Source: Pseudomonas guariconensis (GTDB taxonomy: Bacteria; Pseudomonadota; Gammaproteobacteria; Pseudomonadales; Pseudomonadaceae). Taken from it: 64,000 nt of DNA. The notes below the pieces were generated by a model. That model had not been told where the DNA came from. It did not search any database and worked only from the letters and a program-made list of their open reading frames with translations. Each line of letters begins with the position of its first letter. The first letter of the stretch is position 1. The position numbers and the translations under genes were made by a program. The DNA lies in NCBI RefSeq assembly GCF_015680235.1, contig NZ_JADLJL010000002.1, positions 124,001 to 188,000 of the forward strand, written 5' to 3'. This document shows positions 1 to 8,986 of the stretch, piece by piece.

Positions 1-2835
1 TTCGAGACCTTTGCAAGTGGCGCGAACGTCTGTGACGAGTCGGTCGGCAACCCAGACGGCTCCTCAAGCCCTCGCTATCGCAGTAGTTGTGTAATTGGCG
101 CCGATGAGCAGCGCACCAACGTTTTGCAGAAGCTAGAGTCTGCGTGCGGTGGCAAGGCCATTCGTGTGGGCGGCCGTTGGATGTTCCAGGCGGGCGCCTA
201 CTACGGTCCGTATGACTTCGAGATCACCGAAGATATGGTGATCGGCACCATCACAGGGAGCACCGAACCGACGAATGATTCAGCGATCAACACGGTGCGC
301 GGCACCTTCATCGATCCATCGCAGTCATGGACCGAGACCGATTATCCTGAAGTGAGCGTCGCCGAATGGGTTGTCGCGGACGGTGGTGAGGCGGCCGAAA
401 CCCTGACGTTTTCGTACGTCACCGATGCTTATCAGGCCCAGCGTCTGGCCAACATTGAGCTTCGCCGGCGCCGAGCAGGCGGTACGATCAACGTGCCGAT
501 GAACTTCCTCGGGTACAACTGCCGGCCGGGGCGAGCCGTGCGCGTGAACCTGCCGTCGCTCAATATCTTGGGCGAATTCATCGTCACCAACTGGAGCATG
601 GGCACCGACGAAGGTTGCACCGCCCAGTTGCAGCAATATGATGCCGCGCAGTTCGACGATGCCGTGGGTCAGCCATACAACCCGATCGGCTTCATCAGCC
701 TACCAGCCGGCGGCCTGGGCAGCCCCACCAACCTGGTATGGATTGCTGACGGCACCGCCGAAGTGACCCAGGGCGTACTGAGTTGGGTGCAGCCTGCCGG
801 CGCCGTCACCGGCTACGCGGTCACTGTGCGCCAGGGAAACACTGCGGTGCAGGCCCAGCAGGTCCCGGCTACCACGCTGCGACTGCCATTGTCTGGCCTG
901 GCATCGGGCAGCTACACCATGAGCGTGGCCGCCATTGGGCCGCTGGCCCGGTCGGGCGAAGCGAGCATCACCGTCAACATCGACGGACCGCCAGTGCCTG
1001 AGGCCTGCGTCGTTCAGTCGAGCATCGACAGCATCACGCTGTTCCCGAGCAATTCTCTTCATGGCCTGAACGGCGGCACCTACGAGTACTTCTTCAGCCT
1101 CGACCCGCAGGCGCCTGCGGCGCAGGCGGAATACCTGGGGCAGGGCATGAGCCTGACCCATACAGGACTGGCCTTCTTCACGAATTACTACTACTTCGTG
1201 CGCTCGAAGAACGCCTACGGGGTGAGTGGGTTCTTGAAGGTGCCGGCGTCTACGTCGACGGATGTCAGTACGTTCCTCGATGCTCTGGCTGGGAAGATCG
1301 GCGAAAGCCAGCTGGGCCAAGAGCTGCTGACGGAGATCGAGAAGATTTCCGGCGAGGGGCCGGATTCGGTGAATAGCCGTATCGATGCGGCCAAGCAGGA
1401 GCTGGAGGACCTGATCACCGAGCTGACCGACCCGCTCGAATACGTGCCCACCAATGCCTACCTGAAGAACGACGCTGTGCGCAGTGGCCAGCGCCTGTAC
1501 ATGGCGATCGCCAACGTTCCTGCCGCTGCGAACGGCAGCAATGCGCCGCCGAACCCGACCTACTGGGTGGATATCGGCAGCATCGCTGAGACGGCAAATG
1601 GCCTGGCCCAGGCTGTGGCCAAGAACACCACCGACATCAGCACCATCGACGGCAAGGTGACGGTCAACGCCGCCATGCTGCAGGCCGTGCAGTCGGCCTA
1701 TCGCGATGACAACGGAGAGGGCGCGCTCAACGACGCCCTGCGGGGCTGGGACACCCTGGCGAAGGTCTCGGAAGAGTCACGCACCCGCGCAACGCAGAAC
1801 GAGGCCATGGCCAGCCGGATGACAACGGTTGAGGCCAGTGTCGGCGAGAACAAGGGCAGCATCCGCAGCCTTGAGCGGACGGTGGTCACGAACGAGCAGG
1901 CCACGGCCAGCCGGTTCCTGGATGTGAGCACTAAGGTCGGTGCCAATTCGGCCAGTATCTCGGCGCTGGAAAAGACTGTCACCGACAACGAATCGTCGAC
2001 GGCTTCGCGCCTGGAGACCGTTAATTCCCGGGTGGACGCGACGAATTCGGCGCTCAATCAGGAAAAGGCCGACCGTGCTGATGCTGTTGCCGGGGAGCGT
2101 GCGCTGCGTGAGGCATCCATCAGTGATGAGGCCGCCACTCGCGCGGATGCTGACCAGGCGCTCGGCGCTCGTATCGGTTACATGGAAGCGTCGTTCACAG
2201 TGCCGCAGGGTGAGCGTGACGACAACGGTGAAGGAGCGCTGTCAGGAGCACTGAAGGCCTGGGAGAGCACGGCGAAAATTGCGGATGAGTCGAAGGTGCG
2301 CGCGACGGCTATAGAGGCTCAGGCGAAACGGTCGGAGACGCTGGAGGCCTCGATTGGGCAGACGAATGCTGCGGTGCAGACGGTAAGCGAAGCTGTTGTC
2401 GGCGTGGACGGCCGAGTTCGTGCGCAGACCACGATCAAGGCGCAAACCATCGTCGGCGGCCGAAAGGTCATGGCCGGCCTATCCGTTGGCACCGATGGCG
2501 ACACCTCGGAGATTCTGGCCTTTGCGCAGCGTTTTGGCGTGGTGGATGAAGTCAGTGGTCAATTGATCCTGCCGTTCGTTGTGCAGGGCGGCCAGGTCTA
2601 CATCAACTCTGCAGTGATCAACACCGCCTTCATTCGCGACATCATCCTGGGCATGACGCTGCGTTCACAGGCAGTCGACTCACAAGGTCGTCCGTTGATC
2701 GAACTGAACATGGTTACCGGCGCTGTCTCGATCCGCGGCCAGTCGGTCGATGGCTCGATTCTGCTGAACAACAACGGCTTGTACGTCTACGACAACAACG
2801 GTATCGAGCGTACGGCAGTGGGGAGGCTGACCTGA
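1..2835 (+). CDS. J: Phage tail tip / host specificity protein J, 5' end outside window
   Basis: The reading frame is open from the first base of the window, so the N-terminal part is missing and 944 residues remain. The early part has the beta-rich character of lambda gpJ central domains. A fibronectin-III-like stretch follows at about residues 235-420, then a long Ala/Glu/Arg-rich helical region at about 590-800 that looks like coiled coil, and a C-terminal region resembling the DUF1983 domain of J proteins. In siphophages J forms the tail tip and chooses the receptor. Lysis genes follow downstream, which fits the late region of a lambda-like prophage. The family is clear, but the receptor cannot be inferred. 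Confidence 0.85.
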   Translation, partial: FETFASGANVCDESVGNPDGSSSPRYRSSCVIGADEQRTNVLQKLESACGGKAIRVGGRWMFQAGAYYGPYDFEITEDMVIGTITGSTEPTNDSAINTVRGTFIDPSQSWTETDYPEVSVAEWVVADGGEAAETLTFSYVTDAYQAQRLANIELRRRRAGGTINVPMNFLGYNCRPGRAVRVNLPSLNILGEFIVTNWSMGTDEGCTAQLQQYDAAQFDDAVGQPYNPIGFISLPAGGLGSPTNLVWIADGTAEVTQGVLSWVQPAGAVTGYAVTVRQGNTAVQAQQVPATTLRLPLSGLASGSYTMSVAAIGPLARSGEASITVNIDGPPVPEACVVQSSIDSITLFPSNSLHGLNGGTYEYFFSLDPQAPAAQAEYLGQGMSLTHTGLAFFTNYYYFVRSKNAYGVSGFLKVPASTSTDVSTFLDALAGKIGESQLGQELLTEIEKISGEGPDSVNSRIDAAKQELEDLITELTDPLEYVPTNAYLKNDAVRSGQRLYMAIANVPAAANGSNAPPNPTYWVDIGSIAETANGLAQAVAKNTTDISTIDGKVTVNAAMLQAVQSAYRDDNGEGALNDALRGWDTLAKVSEESRTRATQNEAMASRMTTVEASVGENKGSIRSLERTVVTNEQATASRFLDVSTKVGANSASISALEKTVTDNESSTASRLETVNSRVDATNSALNQEKADRADAVAGERALREASISDEAATRADADQALGARIGYMEASFTVPQGERDDNGEGALSGALKAWESTAKIADESKVRATAIEAQAKRSETLEASIGQTNAAVQTVSEAVVGVDGRVRAQTTIKAQTIVGGRKVMAGLSVGTDGDTSEILAFAQRFGVVDEVSGQLILPFVVQGGQVYINSAVINTAFIRDIILGMTLRSQAVDSQGRPLIELNMVTGAVSIRGQSVDGSILLNNNGLYVYDNNGIERTAVGRLT

Positions 2836-3857
2836 TGGCAGTGCAGTATGGAGGCCGGACGCGGGATGCGTCCGGTGTCGTCACGCTGGATACGTCGGTG
2901 ACTGCGCTACGGTCGATCTACACGACCCAGGTGCAGGGGAATGGGGCCTGGGACCAGTACTTCTCGATACCGCAGATCAAGGCGGGGTCGTTTGTGGTCG
3001 TGCAGCCACCAACGCCGAACTATGCAGTTAGCGTGGAAGCTTGGTGGTCGCCTGGCCAACTCCATCTTCGACGGGCTTATAGCGACAGATGGATCGTCAA
3101 AGTCCTTTCGTATGGGGATGCTCCAGATACGACCACCAAGTACGGAATAAGGGCTAGAAACGACAGCAATCTGGTGCAGATCGACAACGTCAACAAGGTT
3201 ATGAGTGTTGCTGGATCAGGGTCGTTTCTTCTTGGGCGGCGAGGGCCCGGTGACTACATCCTATCTGGCCAAGGAAATTTTCCATCTGTAATTAGAACTA
3301 CAGAAGAGCCATATGTCTTCTTGCGTTCCGATACAGGAATGATGGTGTGTAAGTATCGCGTGCTGGGTTCGCCAGGGGCCTGGACCGGTTTCACTGTTGA
3401 CGCTTGGTTTGGAGGCCCATTCGCCAACCTTCTCTATACCGTCCACTGGATGGTTGGATCCTCAACCCCAAGTTCGGTCGATAGTGATTATGGAATCCGG
3501 ATTAGGAGTGAATCATCGGAGCGGACGTTCAACAGCAATGACAACCTAATTCTGTTGAGCGGCGGCGCGCCATCTTCAGACAGGTTTGTTATTGCCGGAA
3601 CACCGGTGGAAACCCCAACAATCTACTGGTCTAGTTTTCAGATGCCATGGACGGGAAATGTAAACGACTACTTCCTTGCTTCTTCGCTGCTTCCGACTTT
3701 TTTCGATGGTTATGAGTTCTACGATAACCCTGCAGGATTCCTTGTCGGAAACAGAACTGTTTTGCAGGCCTATGCAGGGTCCTACAACTCAAGCACAGGC
3801 GCCGCTGGTGTAAACGGCAGAACGGTTTTCGCCGGCCGCCCAATGCGCCCCCTCTAA
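2835..3857 (+). CDS. Phage protein of unknown function downstream of J, likely tail-associated
   Basis: This encodes 340 residues. Its ATG overlaps the stop of the J gene (TGATG), so the two are translationally coupled. The protein is rich in Gly, Ser, Tyr and Trp and looks like an all-beta virion protein, with no signal peptide or membrane segment. Base composition drops in AT-richer patches compared with J, as is common in variable receptor-binding parts of phages. I do not recognise a specific domain. Position between J and the fibre gene suggests a tail tip accessory or fibre protein. Confidence 0.65.
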   Translation: MAVQYGGRTRDASGVVTLDTSVTALRSIYTTQVQGNGAWDQYFSIPQIKAGSFVVVQPPTPNYAVSVEAWWSPGQLHLRRAYSDRWIVKVLSYGDAPDTTTKYGIRARNDSNLVQIDNVNKVMSVAGSGSFLLGRRGPGDYILSGQGNFPSVIRTTEEPYVFLRSDTGMMVCKYRVLGSPGAWTGFTVDAWFGGPFANLLYTVHWMVGSSTPSSVDSDYGIRIRSESSERTFNSNDNLILLSGGAPSSDRFVIAGTPVETPTIYWSSFQMPWTGNVNDYFLASSLLPTFFDGYEFYDNPAGFLVGNRTVLQAYAGSYNSSTGAAGVNGRTVFAGRPMRPL

Positions 3858-3878
3858 CTTTCTCCAAAGGAAACAGCC

Positions 3879-4676
3879 ATGCCCTGGTATAGAACAGGCA
3901 CGGTCGCGATCACGGCCGGCCAAACGACGGTGACCGGTACCGGCACCAACTTCTCAGCGAATGCCCGGGTGGGCGATGCGCTGCTCGGCCCGGATGGCAC
4001 CTGGTACGAGGTGACCAACATCGCCAGCGCTACGGTGCTGAGCATCTTGCCGGCCTACAAAGGCGCTACCGTCAGCGGCGGCACTTATGCCATCACTCCG
4101 GTGCAGGGATACACCAAGACCCTTGCCGACAAGTTCAATGACATCGCGAACACCTGGGGCTCGACGCTGGCCGGACTTGGTTCCGTGTCGACCGAAAACG
4201 TGGTGCCGGTGACAAAGGGTGGCACTGGCGGCACAACTCAAGCGACGGCACGAAACGGCCTGGGCCTGAAGTCGGCGGCAGTGGCCGATATCGTCGGTAC
4301 GGTTAGCCAGAGCAGCGGAGTGCCCACGGGTGCCATTATGGAAACTGGTAAGAATGCGAATGGCACATATGTAAAATATGCCGATGGAACCATGATTTGC
4401 TGGAAGAATAATCTTGAGGGAGTCAATATTGATCAGCCGGCAGGCCCCGCGGGATTATTTATTACGGCCTCACCGGGAGTTTCTTGGACTTTTCCGGTCG
4501 CGTTCTCAGGGCCAGATTTGCCGTTTGTTACTTGTATCGCATCAAACTTTGGAGGTATTTGGTTTACAATTGGCGGTAGATCCTTATCTGCTGTTTTTGA
4601 AATGCGTGGAGTTCGCGGAGCATCTTACACCGGGAATTTTGGTATTCAAGCCATGGCAATTGGAAGGTGGTACTAA
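3879..4676 (+). CDS. Phage tail fibre protein
   Basis: This encodes 265 residues. The N-terminal half carries a beta-structured attachment region and then the VTKGGTGGTTQATAR motif (about residues 109-123) ending in NGLGL, a hallmark of short Pseudomonas and Mu-like tail fibres. The C-terminal third, from about base 4330, is clearly AT-richer than the first half, which suggests that the receptor-binding tip was exchanged. Its stop overlaps the start of the next gene, a probable assembly chaperone, and that pairing is typical of fibre genes. Confidence 0.75.
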   Translation: MPWYRTGTVAITAGQTTVTGTGTNFSANARVGDALLGPDGTWYEVTNIASATVLSILPAYKGATVSGGTYAITPVQGYTKTLADKFNDIANTWGSTLAGLGSVSTENVVPVTKGGTGGTTQATARNGLGLKSAAVADIVGTVSQSSGVPTGAIMETGKNANGTYVKYADGTMICWKNNLEGVNIDQPAGPAGLFITASPGVSWTFPVAFSGPDLPFVTCIASNFGGIWFTIGGRSLSAVFEMRGVRGASYTGNFGIQAMAIGRWY

Positions 4677-5272
4677 TGATCATCAAGCTTTCCCCGGTTC
4701 GGTCTGACCTTCCTCTCGCAGTGGTCAAGGCTGGCGATCAGCTGGAAATCAACGGTGTCTCTCTGGACTTCTCACGGCTCGCTGACGGCTCGACGTTGCC
4801 AGCCGAGGCGATCAGCAGTTCCTTCATCGTTGCTCCTGTTGAGCGCATCAATGGCGACCTGGTCGTTACCTTGATGCTGCCACACGATGCCGACGCGCCG
4901 GAGAGCGCACGCTTCCCGATTGACATCCACGACCCTGCCGACGGTCCAGTTCGCCTGCCTGGCCTTGAGCCTGGCGATACGGTAGAGGTGGTTGCTGGTG
5001 TTATCGACTGGTCCCAGGAGATAACTGCAGAAGCCAAGGCCCAGGCGGCCGCAGAGCAACATCTTGCTCAGGTCCAAGCCGAGATTGCATCCCGTCGCGC
5101 TGAGGCAGACCGCTCGATCGCGCCACTGCAGGACGCCGTTGACCTTGGCGAGGCCACCGAAGCCGAGGCCGCTTCGCTGACTGCATGGAAGCGCTACCGC
5201 GTCGAGCTGAGCCGTGTTCCGACCCAGCCAGGCTATCCCAGCGAAATCGCCTGGCCCGTACCGCCCGCCTGA
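4676..5272 (+). CDS. Probable tail fibre assembly chaperone
   Basis: This encodes 199 residues, starting at the ATG that overlaps the fibre stop (TAATG). The C-terminal part has an Ala/Glu-rich helix followed by a WKRYRVELSRV segment and ends in IAWPVPPA. That WK-Y-R...WP pattern is characteristic of phage tail fibre assembly chaperones. Such proteins help fold or trimerise the adjacent fibre and are not part of the virion. The N-terminal 110 residues are beta-rich and less familiar. A terminator-like hairpin follows the gene. Confidence 0.65.
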   Translation: MIIKLSPVRSDLPLAVVKAGDQLEINGVSLDFSRLADGSTLPAEAISSSFIVAPVERINGDLVVTLMLPHDADAPESARFPIDIHDPADGPVRLPGLEPGDTVEVVAGVIDWSQEITAEAKAQAAAEQHLAQVQAEIASRRAEADRSIAPLQDAVDLGEATEAEAASLTAWKRYRVELSRVPTQPGYPSEIAWPVPPA

Positions 5273-5290
5273 TCCAACTGGACGAAACCG

Positions 5291-5315
5291 ACCGGTCTAG
5301 AGCCGGTATTTTTTT
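5291..5315 (+). terminator. Hairpin with T-run after fibre chaperone gene
   Basis: A short stem ACCGG/CCGGT with loop TCTAGAG is followed by a run of seven T. It lies between the fibre chaperone and the lysis genes and may separate tail from lysis transcripts. The stem is only five base pairs, so strength is uncertain. Confidence 0.5.
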
Positions 5316-5330
5316 GCCTGGAGAAAACCC

Positions 5331-5774
5331 ATGACCGCACGCGGCGTACGCAATAACAACCCCGGGAACATCGATTTCAACCCCCGCAATGACTGGGTGG
5401 GTCAGCTGGGCCTGGAGGTAGGGCCCGGCAAGCCGCGCTTCGCCCGCTTCGACACGCCCGAAAATGGCATACGCGCCCTGGGCAAGCTGCTCATCAACTA
5501 CCGGGGCAAAGACGGCATGCCCGGCGTGGGCGGAAAGGGCATCGACACGGTGCTGGAGACAATCAACCGCTGGGCGCCGGCGAACGAGAACGACACCCAG
5601 GCCTACGCCTCAGCTGTGGCAAAGCGCCTTGGCGTACGCACCACCGACCCGATTAACATCAAGGACCCGGCCACTCTGCGGGTGTTCGTCGAGAGCATCA
5701 TCATCCATGAGAACGGCGGCAACCCGTACGAGGCGGAGGTGATCGACGAGGGCGTGCGGAGGGCTCTGGCATGA
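5331..5774 (+). CDS. Phage structural/lysozyme-like protein in endolysin position
   Basis: This encodes 147 residues starting with RGVRNNNPGNI, the signature of a family found in prophages and annotated as structural protein P5 or lysozyme-like. Neither a signal peptide nor a membrane segment is visible. The gene lies directly before the spanin pair, and its stop overlaps the next start (ATGA), which is the usual place of the endolysin. A peptidoglycan-degrading role is therefore likely but inferred from family and position. Confidence 0.7.
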   Translation: MTARGVRNNNPGNIDFNPRNDWVGQLGLEVGPGKPRFARFDTPENGIRALGKLLINYRGKDGMPGVGGKGIDTVLETINRWAPANENDTQAYASAVAKRLGVRTTDPINIKDPATLRVFVESIIIHENGGNPYEAEVIDEGVRRALA

Positions 5775-6133
5775 GCCCCTGGTTTCTGCGTCTAACCGGC
5801 GCCTGTCTGCTGGTCCTGCTCGGCATGGCCGTGGGCGCCTGGGCTACCAACAGTCATTTCCGGCCGCTGCTCGACGATGAGCAGAACCAGGTGGCCGCGT
5901 GCAAAGCCGCGCGCGACCACCTGGCTGGCCTGGCCACGGAGCAGGGCAAGGCCCTGGGCGACCTGACCCTGGCCGCGAACGAACGCCAGGCTAAGGCGGA
6001 TCAGGCGGTGAAGGATGCCAGGTCCAGCGCCAAGGCCGACTACGCCGCGGCGAACCGCTTGCAGCTGGAGCGCACCGGCGGCGATCAGTGCGCGGCCGCC
6101 ACCTCGATCATCGACAAGGAGCTTGGTCTATGA
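5771..6133 (+). CDS. Rz: Rz-like inner-membrane spanin
   Basis: This encodes 120 residues with an N-terminal membrane segment at about 8-25 (LTGACLLVLLGMAVGAWA) and then a charged Ala-rich helical periplasmic part, the usual architecture of i-spanins. It overlaps the preceding lysis gene by 4 bases and the following lipoprotein gene by 4 bases. i-Spanins pair with an outer-membrane o-spanin to disrupt the outer membrane at the end of lysis. Sequence similarity between spanins is weak, so the call rests on topology and position. Confidence 0.7.
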   Translation: MSPWFLRLTGACLLVLLGMAVGAWATNSHFRPLLDDEQNQVAACKAARDHLAGLATEQGKALGDLTLAANERQAKADQAVKDARSSAKADYAAANRLQLERTGGDQCAAATSIIDKELGL

Positions 6134-6390
6134 GGACGTTGCTGATCCTGAGCGCGCTGGTGTTGGCTGGATGCGCCGGCCGGGTCGAGCCGCAGATCCA
6201 GTATGTGCGCGTCGAGGTTCCGGTGCAGGTGCCGTGTCGCGCGCCGGAGGTTGCGGTGCCTACCTGGGCGGCTGATGGATTGAGCAAGTCCGACGACTTA
6301 GAGACTAAAGTGCGCGCCTTGCTTGCCGAGCGGCTGCAGCGGATCGGTTACGAGCGGCAGCTAGTTGCCGCAGTCCAGGCCTGCCGGTGA
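6130..6390 (+). CDS. Rz1: Rz1-like outer-membrane spanin lipoprotein
   Basis: This encodes 86 residues beginning MRTLLILSALVLAGC, a clear lipoprotein signal with lipobox LAGC. A Pro/Val-rich segment and a C-terminal helix follow. The start overlaps the i-spanin stop (ATGA). It is the last phage gene before the attachment site. The 6391-6573 stretch after it holds no convincing gene. Confidence 0.65.
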   Translation: MRTLLILSALVLAGCAGRVEPQIQYVRVEVPVQVPCRAPEVAVPTWAADGLSKSDDLETKVRALLAERLQRIGYERQLVAAVQACR

Positions 6391-6573
6391 TCGGCGCGCC
6401 TGTGGGTTGCTATATAAAGGAAGGGAAATGGTCGGCAGAACGCCGGGATGGGCAGCCGGGGCTGCGTGAGAAATGCGTGACTCTCGTGAACACTTGGCAG
6501 CACCTATGGGCAGTCGATTGCAGCGAGCGCTCCAAAAAGTGCTGTGTTATCATGCCGTTGCGTGGATTGGCAT

Positions 6574-6623
6574 GCATGGGGTGCAAGGGGTCGAGTGTTC
6601 GAATCACTCCGTCCCGACCAAAA
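6574..6623 (+). other. Prophage attachment site: 3' part of tRNA-Pro(GGG)
   Basis: The sequence matches the 3' part of a Pseudomonas tRNA-Pro(GGG). The anticodon loop ATGGGGT and half stem GCAAG are followed by a T-arm of GAGTG/CACTC around TTCGAAT, then CGTCCCG, discriminator A and CCA. The 5' half is absent: the D-arm and the CGGGACG acceptor strand expected upstream are not there. A 3' tRNA copy at the end of a prophage is the standard footprint of tyrosine-recombinase integration. The intact tRNA should lie left of the window at the other prophage end. Confidence 0.8.
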
Positions 6624-6632
6624 ATCCCTAAG

Positions 6633-6666
6633 AAATCCAGATACTTACGAGTGTCTGGATTTTTTT
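6633..6666 (+). terminator. Strong hairpin terminator after att site
   Basis: An inverted repeat AAATCCAGATAC / GTGTCTGGATTT with a six-base loop runs into seven T. It directly follows the tRNA-like core and may have been carried with it as part of the attachment region. It could stop readthrough from the lysis genes and also faces the end of the integrase fragment. Confidence 0.75.
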
Positions 6667-6731
6667 ATGGGCGGTCGTGCGCAAAACCCGCGCAAAATGC
6701 GCGCAAAACTATCCGGCGATTTCGCCGATAT

Positions 6732-7619
6732 TCAGGTCGGCATCGACCTCGGACCACACCACATCTTCGTGCCCTTTTGATAGTTTCTGGTCATGCCTTC
6801 GGTGGTATGCCCGGCGATCTTCTGACCGTCTTTCCCGGCCCGCTTGTACAAGTGGAGGGAGAGGGCGCGCAATTCATGAAACCCTGGCATCTCCTCCTCT
6901 TTGAGGTGGCGATAGCAGCCAGCGGCATCCCTCGCATCTTTGAAGGCTCGAGTGAGGAACCTCTCGTCAACCTTCGTCCAGTGATCTTTCCCTTCTCGTT
7001 TCTTTTTTCGTTCCGGGCGACGGTGCACCAGGTATGGAGACAGGATGTCGTCCCGGCATCGAGTGAGCACTTCGCTCAATGGGTCGGTGACTTTGATCTT
7101 CAGCCAGCCAGCGTCCGAAGCCTTCTCCGTCTTGTTTGGTACGACATATAGATAGCCATCGCGCACGTCTTCGAATTTCATGTCGAGGATGTCGCCACGC
7201 CGTTGTGCAGTAATGAACGCGAGATCGATAGCGTTTTTCAGCCAGCGCGGGGACTTGTCATGGATTGCTTTCAGTCCTTCCACGGTGTGTCGCTTGCGCT
7301 GTTTCTTCTCGATCTTCGGAATCGTGTTGGCTGCAGGGTTGTCAGGGCAGAGGCCTTTTGCTGCGGCGTGATTGAAAAGGTCGATCAGAATTGCGCGAGC
7401 CTGGTTACTCGCCCTCGGGGTGAGGGGCTCAAGGAACTCGGCAATCATTCTGATGGTGATCTGGTCTATTGGGTGCTCGCCGAACGTCCCTCGGATCTGC
7501 TTGAACCTGACCGCATATAGATCAAGGGTTGCCTTTGCGAGTTCGCGCGGCGGCAGCACGTCGCGCTCATAGGTGGCAAGGAACCCGGCGCGGAGTGCAG
7601 TGCGTTGTTCTCGCTGCAA
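6732..7619 (-). pseudogene. int: Phage tyrosine integrase lacking its N-terminal domain
   Basis: The open frame gives 295 residues from a TTG. It contains the SAM-like core-binding domain (about 45-110) and the catalytic domain with Arg140/141 (TAQRRGD), Lys163, His248 and Arg251 (HELR), His271 and Tyr280, so the active-site set is intact. Lambda-type integrases carry about 50-60 more residues at the start for arm-site binding, and these are missing. An in-frame stop lies a short way upstream, and the DNA there belongs to the ninG fragment junction. It is most likely inactive. It points toward the att site, as expected for an integrase next to its own attachment site. Confidence 0.8.
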
Positions 7620-7666
7620 CAGGGAAGAGTGGCAAGCAGATCGCTCGCGAGCTCGGCATTATCGAC

Positions 7667-8107
7667 TGTGCCAGGGCCATGGCCAAGGATCCGAAGCTGC
7701 AGAAGGTTGCGGCCAAGGCCATCACCAAGCAGAAACGCCAAGACCTGCAGGAGCGCCGGGAGAAGCTGAAGACCCGCCGTGAGCACATGGCAGAGGCACA
7801 GACCGCGTTCAATGCTTACATCCGCGAGCGCGACGCCGGTCTGCCGTGCATCAGTTGCGACTCGAACCCAAGCGACCACGACCTCATCACCGGCAGTCGC
7901 TGGGACGCTGGCCATTACCGGTCGGTGGGCGCCTGCCCGGAGCTGCGCTTTGAGCCGCTGAACGTCCACCGTCAGTGCGTGAAGTGCAATCGAAACTTGT
8001 CCGGTAACGCGGTCGAGTACCGCATTCGCTTGGTAAAGCGCATCGGCGCAGACCAGGCTGAATGGCTCGAAGGGCCTCATAAGCCCCAGCGCCTGACCAT
8101 CGAAGAC
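7667..8107 (+). pseudogene. ninG: NinG recombination protein fragment
   Basis: The frame shows a long stretch typical of lambda NinG: a basic helix (KQKRQDLQERREKLKTRREH), then AQTAFNAYIRERDAG, a Cys pair CISC, AGHYRSVGA, ELRFEPLNVHRQC and CNRNLSGN, ending near the conserved TIED. The N-terminal zinc-binding part is missing, and bases 7620-7666 read as an unrelated helix-turn-helix-like scrap (GKQIARELG). The C-terminus runs directly into a holin-like frame. NinG belongs to the early/recombination region of lambdoid phages, so its contact with both int and a lysis gene shows deletion of the sequence between. Confidence 0.75.
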
Positions 8108-8390
8108 ACGACCGCCGGCGTCCTGCTGGTGAAGTACGGCGTGATCATTGGTGGCTTCGCAGGAGCGATCCTCTCGCTGACCTTCCTGCGAGGGCTCACC
8201 CGGGGCCAGGCGGTCGCCGCCTTCTTCACCGGCTTCGCATCGGCAGTCTTCTGCACCCCGCTCGCCATCAGCTACTTCAGCCTTGGCACGAGCGGAGAAA
8301 CCCAATACGGCGTGGCCTTTCTGATAGGCCTTCTGGCAATGAACATCATCCCGGCGCTGAAGTCGTTTGTGGGTCAGTTCGGAGCCAAGG
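8108..8390 (+). pseudogene. Holin-like membrane protein fragment fused to ninG remnant
   Basis: In frame with the ninG piece, about 95 residues begin at TTAGVLLVKYG and contain three hydrophobic segments (GVIIGGFAGAILSLTFL; AVAAFFTGFASAVFCTPLAI; VAFLIGLLAMNIIPAL). This resembles small Pseudomonas phage holins or holin-like proteins. Its own start codon is lost in the fusion at about 8107, and its end is replaced at about 8391 by sequence of a different gene. Confidence 0.55.
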
Positions 8391-8391
8391 G

Positions 8392-8601
8392 GGTTATGAC
8401 CCCGCCACCAACGTCATGTTGCTATTGGCCAGCGACGAGGGCGTGCACTGGCCCGACACGCCAGCCATCCATCCAGACGGCGATCTGGTGTTCACCTCGA
8501 GTCATCTGAATGACCATTTCGCCGGCAATGTCAGGGCAAGAGAGGAGCGTTTTGAGCTGTGGCGACTGCCACTCGAGCGCCGCCAGGTGAAGACTGATTG
8601 A
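8392..8601 (+). pseudogene. 3' end of a probable SMP-30/royal-jelly-type protein gene
   Basis: A frame different from the holin piece reads GYDPATNVM, then WPDTPAIHPDGDLVFTSSH, ERFELWRLPLE and a stop. This looks like the C-terminal blade of a major-royal-jelly / gluconolactonase-like beta-propeller, a normal chromosomal family in Pseudomonas. Only about 70 residues remain. It probably marks where the prophage deletion ran into host DNA. The family call is from pattern only. Confidence 0.5.
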
Positions 8602-8895
8602 TCATGTTCTGAGACCAGACACGGTCAAGCCCATGGTTTGTATGAGCCGTCTGCTTTACAAGAGGGGGATCGGTGGTGTGCGGCATTTCTTCTGATGGTG
8701 TAGGACGCTTCCGAAAGGCGGCATTCCCCTCGAATGGGTGTTGAGGTGGGCTGAGTGGCCTTCTAGGCTCCATCTGGTTCGTCGTTCTTCACTGATGAGG
8801 GCTGGCCAGGCTACGGGCAGAGATCTGCGTAGGGTTGCGTAGGTCGGTTTGGTTGCCCTGGTTGGGGTTGAGCGGCGAACACTTGGGTTTTCAAG

Positions 8896-8928
8896 CGCCT
8901 CCGGCTGATGCTGGGGGCGTTTGTTTTT
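8896..8928 (+). terminator. Hairpin plus T-run
   Basis: A ten-base stem CGCCTCCGGC / GCTGGGGGCG, with two wobble pairs and loop TGAT, is followed by TTTGTTTTT. It could end transcription from the fused prophage remnant before the next gene. Confidence 0.6.
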
Positions 8929-8986
8929 GTGGTGAAGGTGTCTGTATGGAGACAGGCTGGATGGCGGCGGTGGGTATACATCGTTA

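Noticed and set aside
6541..6623. A functional tRNA-Pro gene
   Set aside because: Only the anticodon loop to CCA part is present. The acceptor 5' strand and D-arm expected upstream are absent, so it is an attachment-site copy.
6387..7151. Plus-strand frame of 254 codons across the att site
   Set aside because: It runs through the tRNA remnant, the terminator and the antisense of the integrase. The translation looks random and no ribosome binding site is seen.
7620..7666. A helix-turn-helix protein or transposase gene
   Set aside because: Only a scrap of about 12 residues (GKQIARELG) is present between the integrase and ninG pieces, too little to call.
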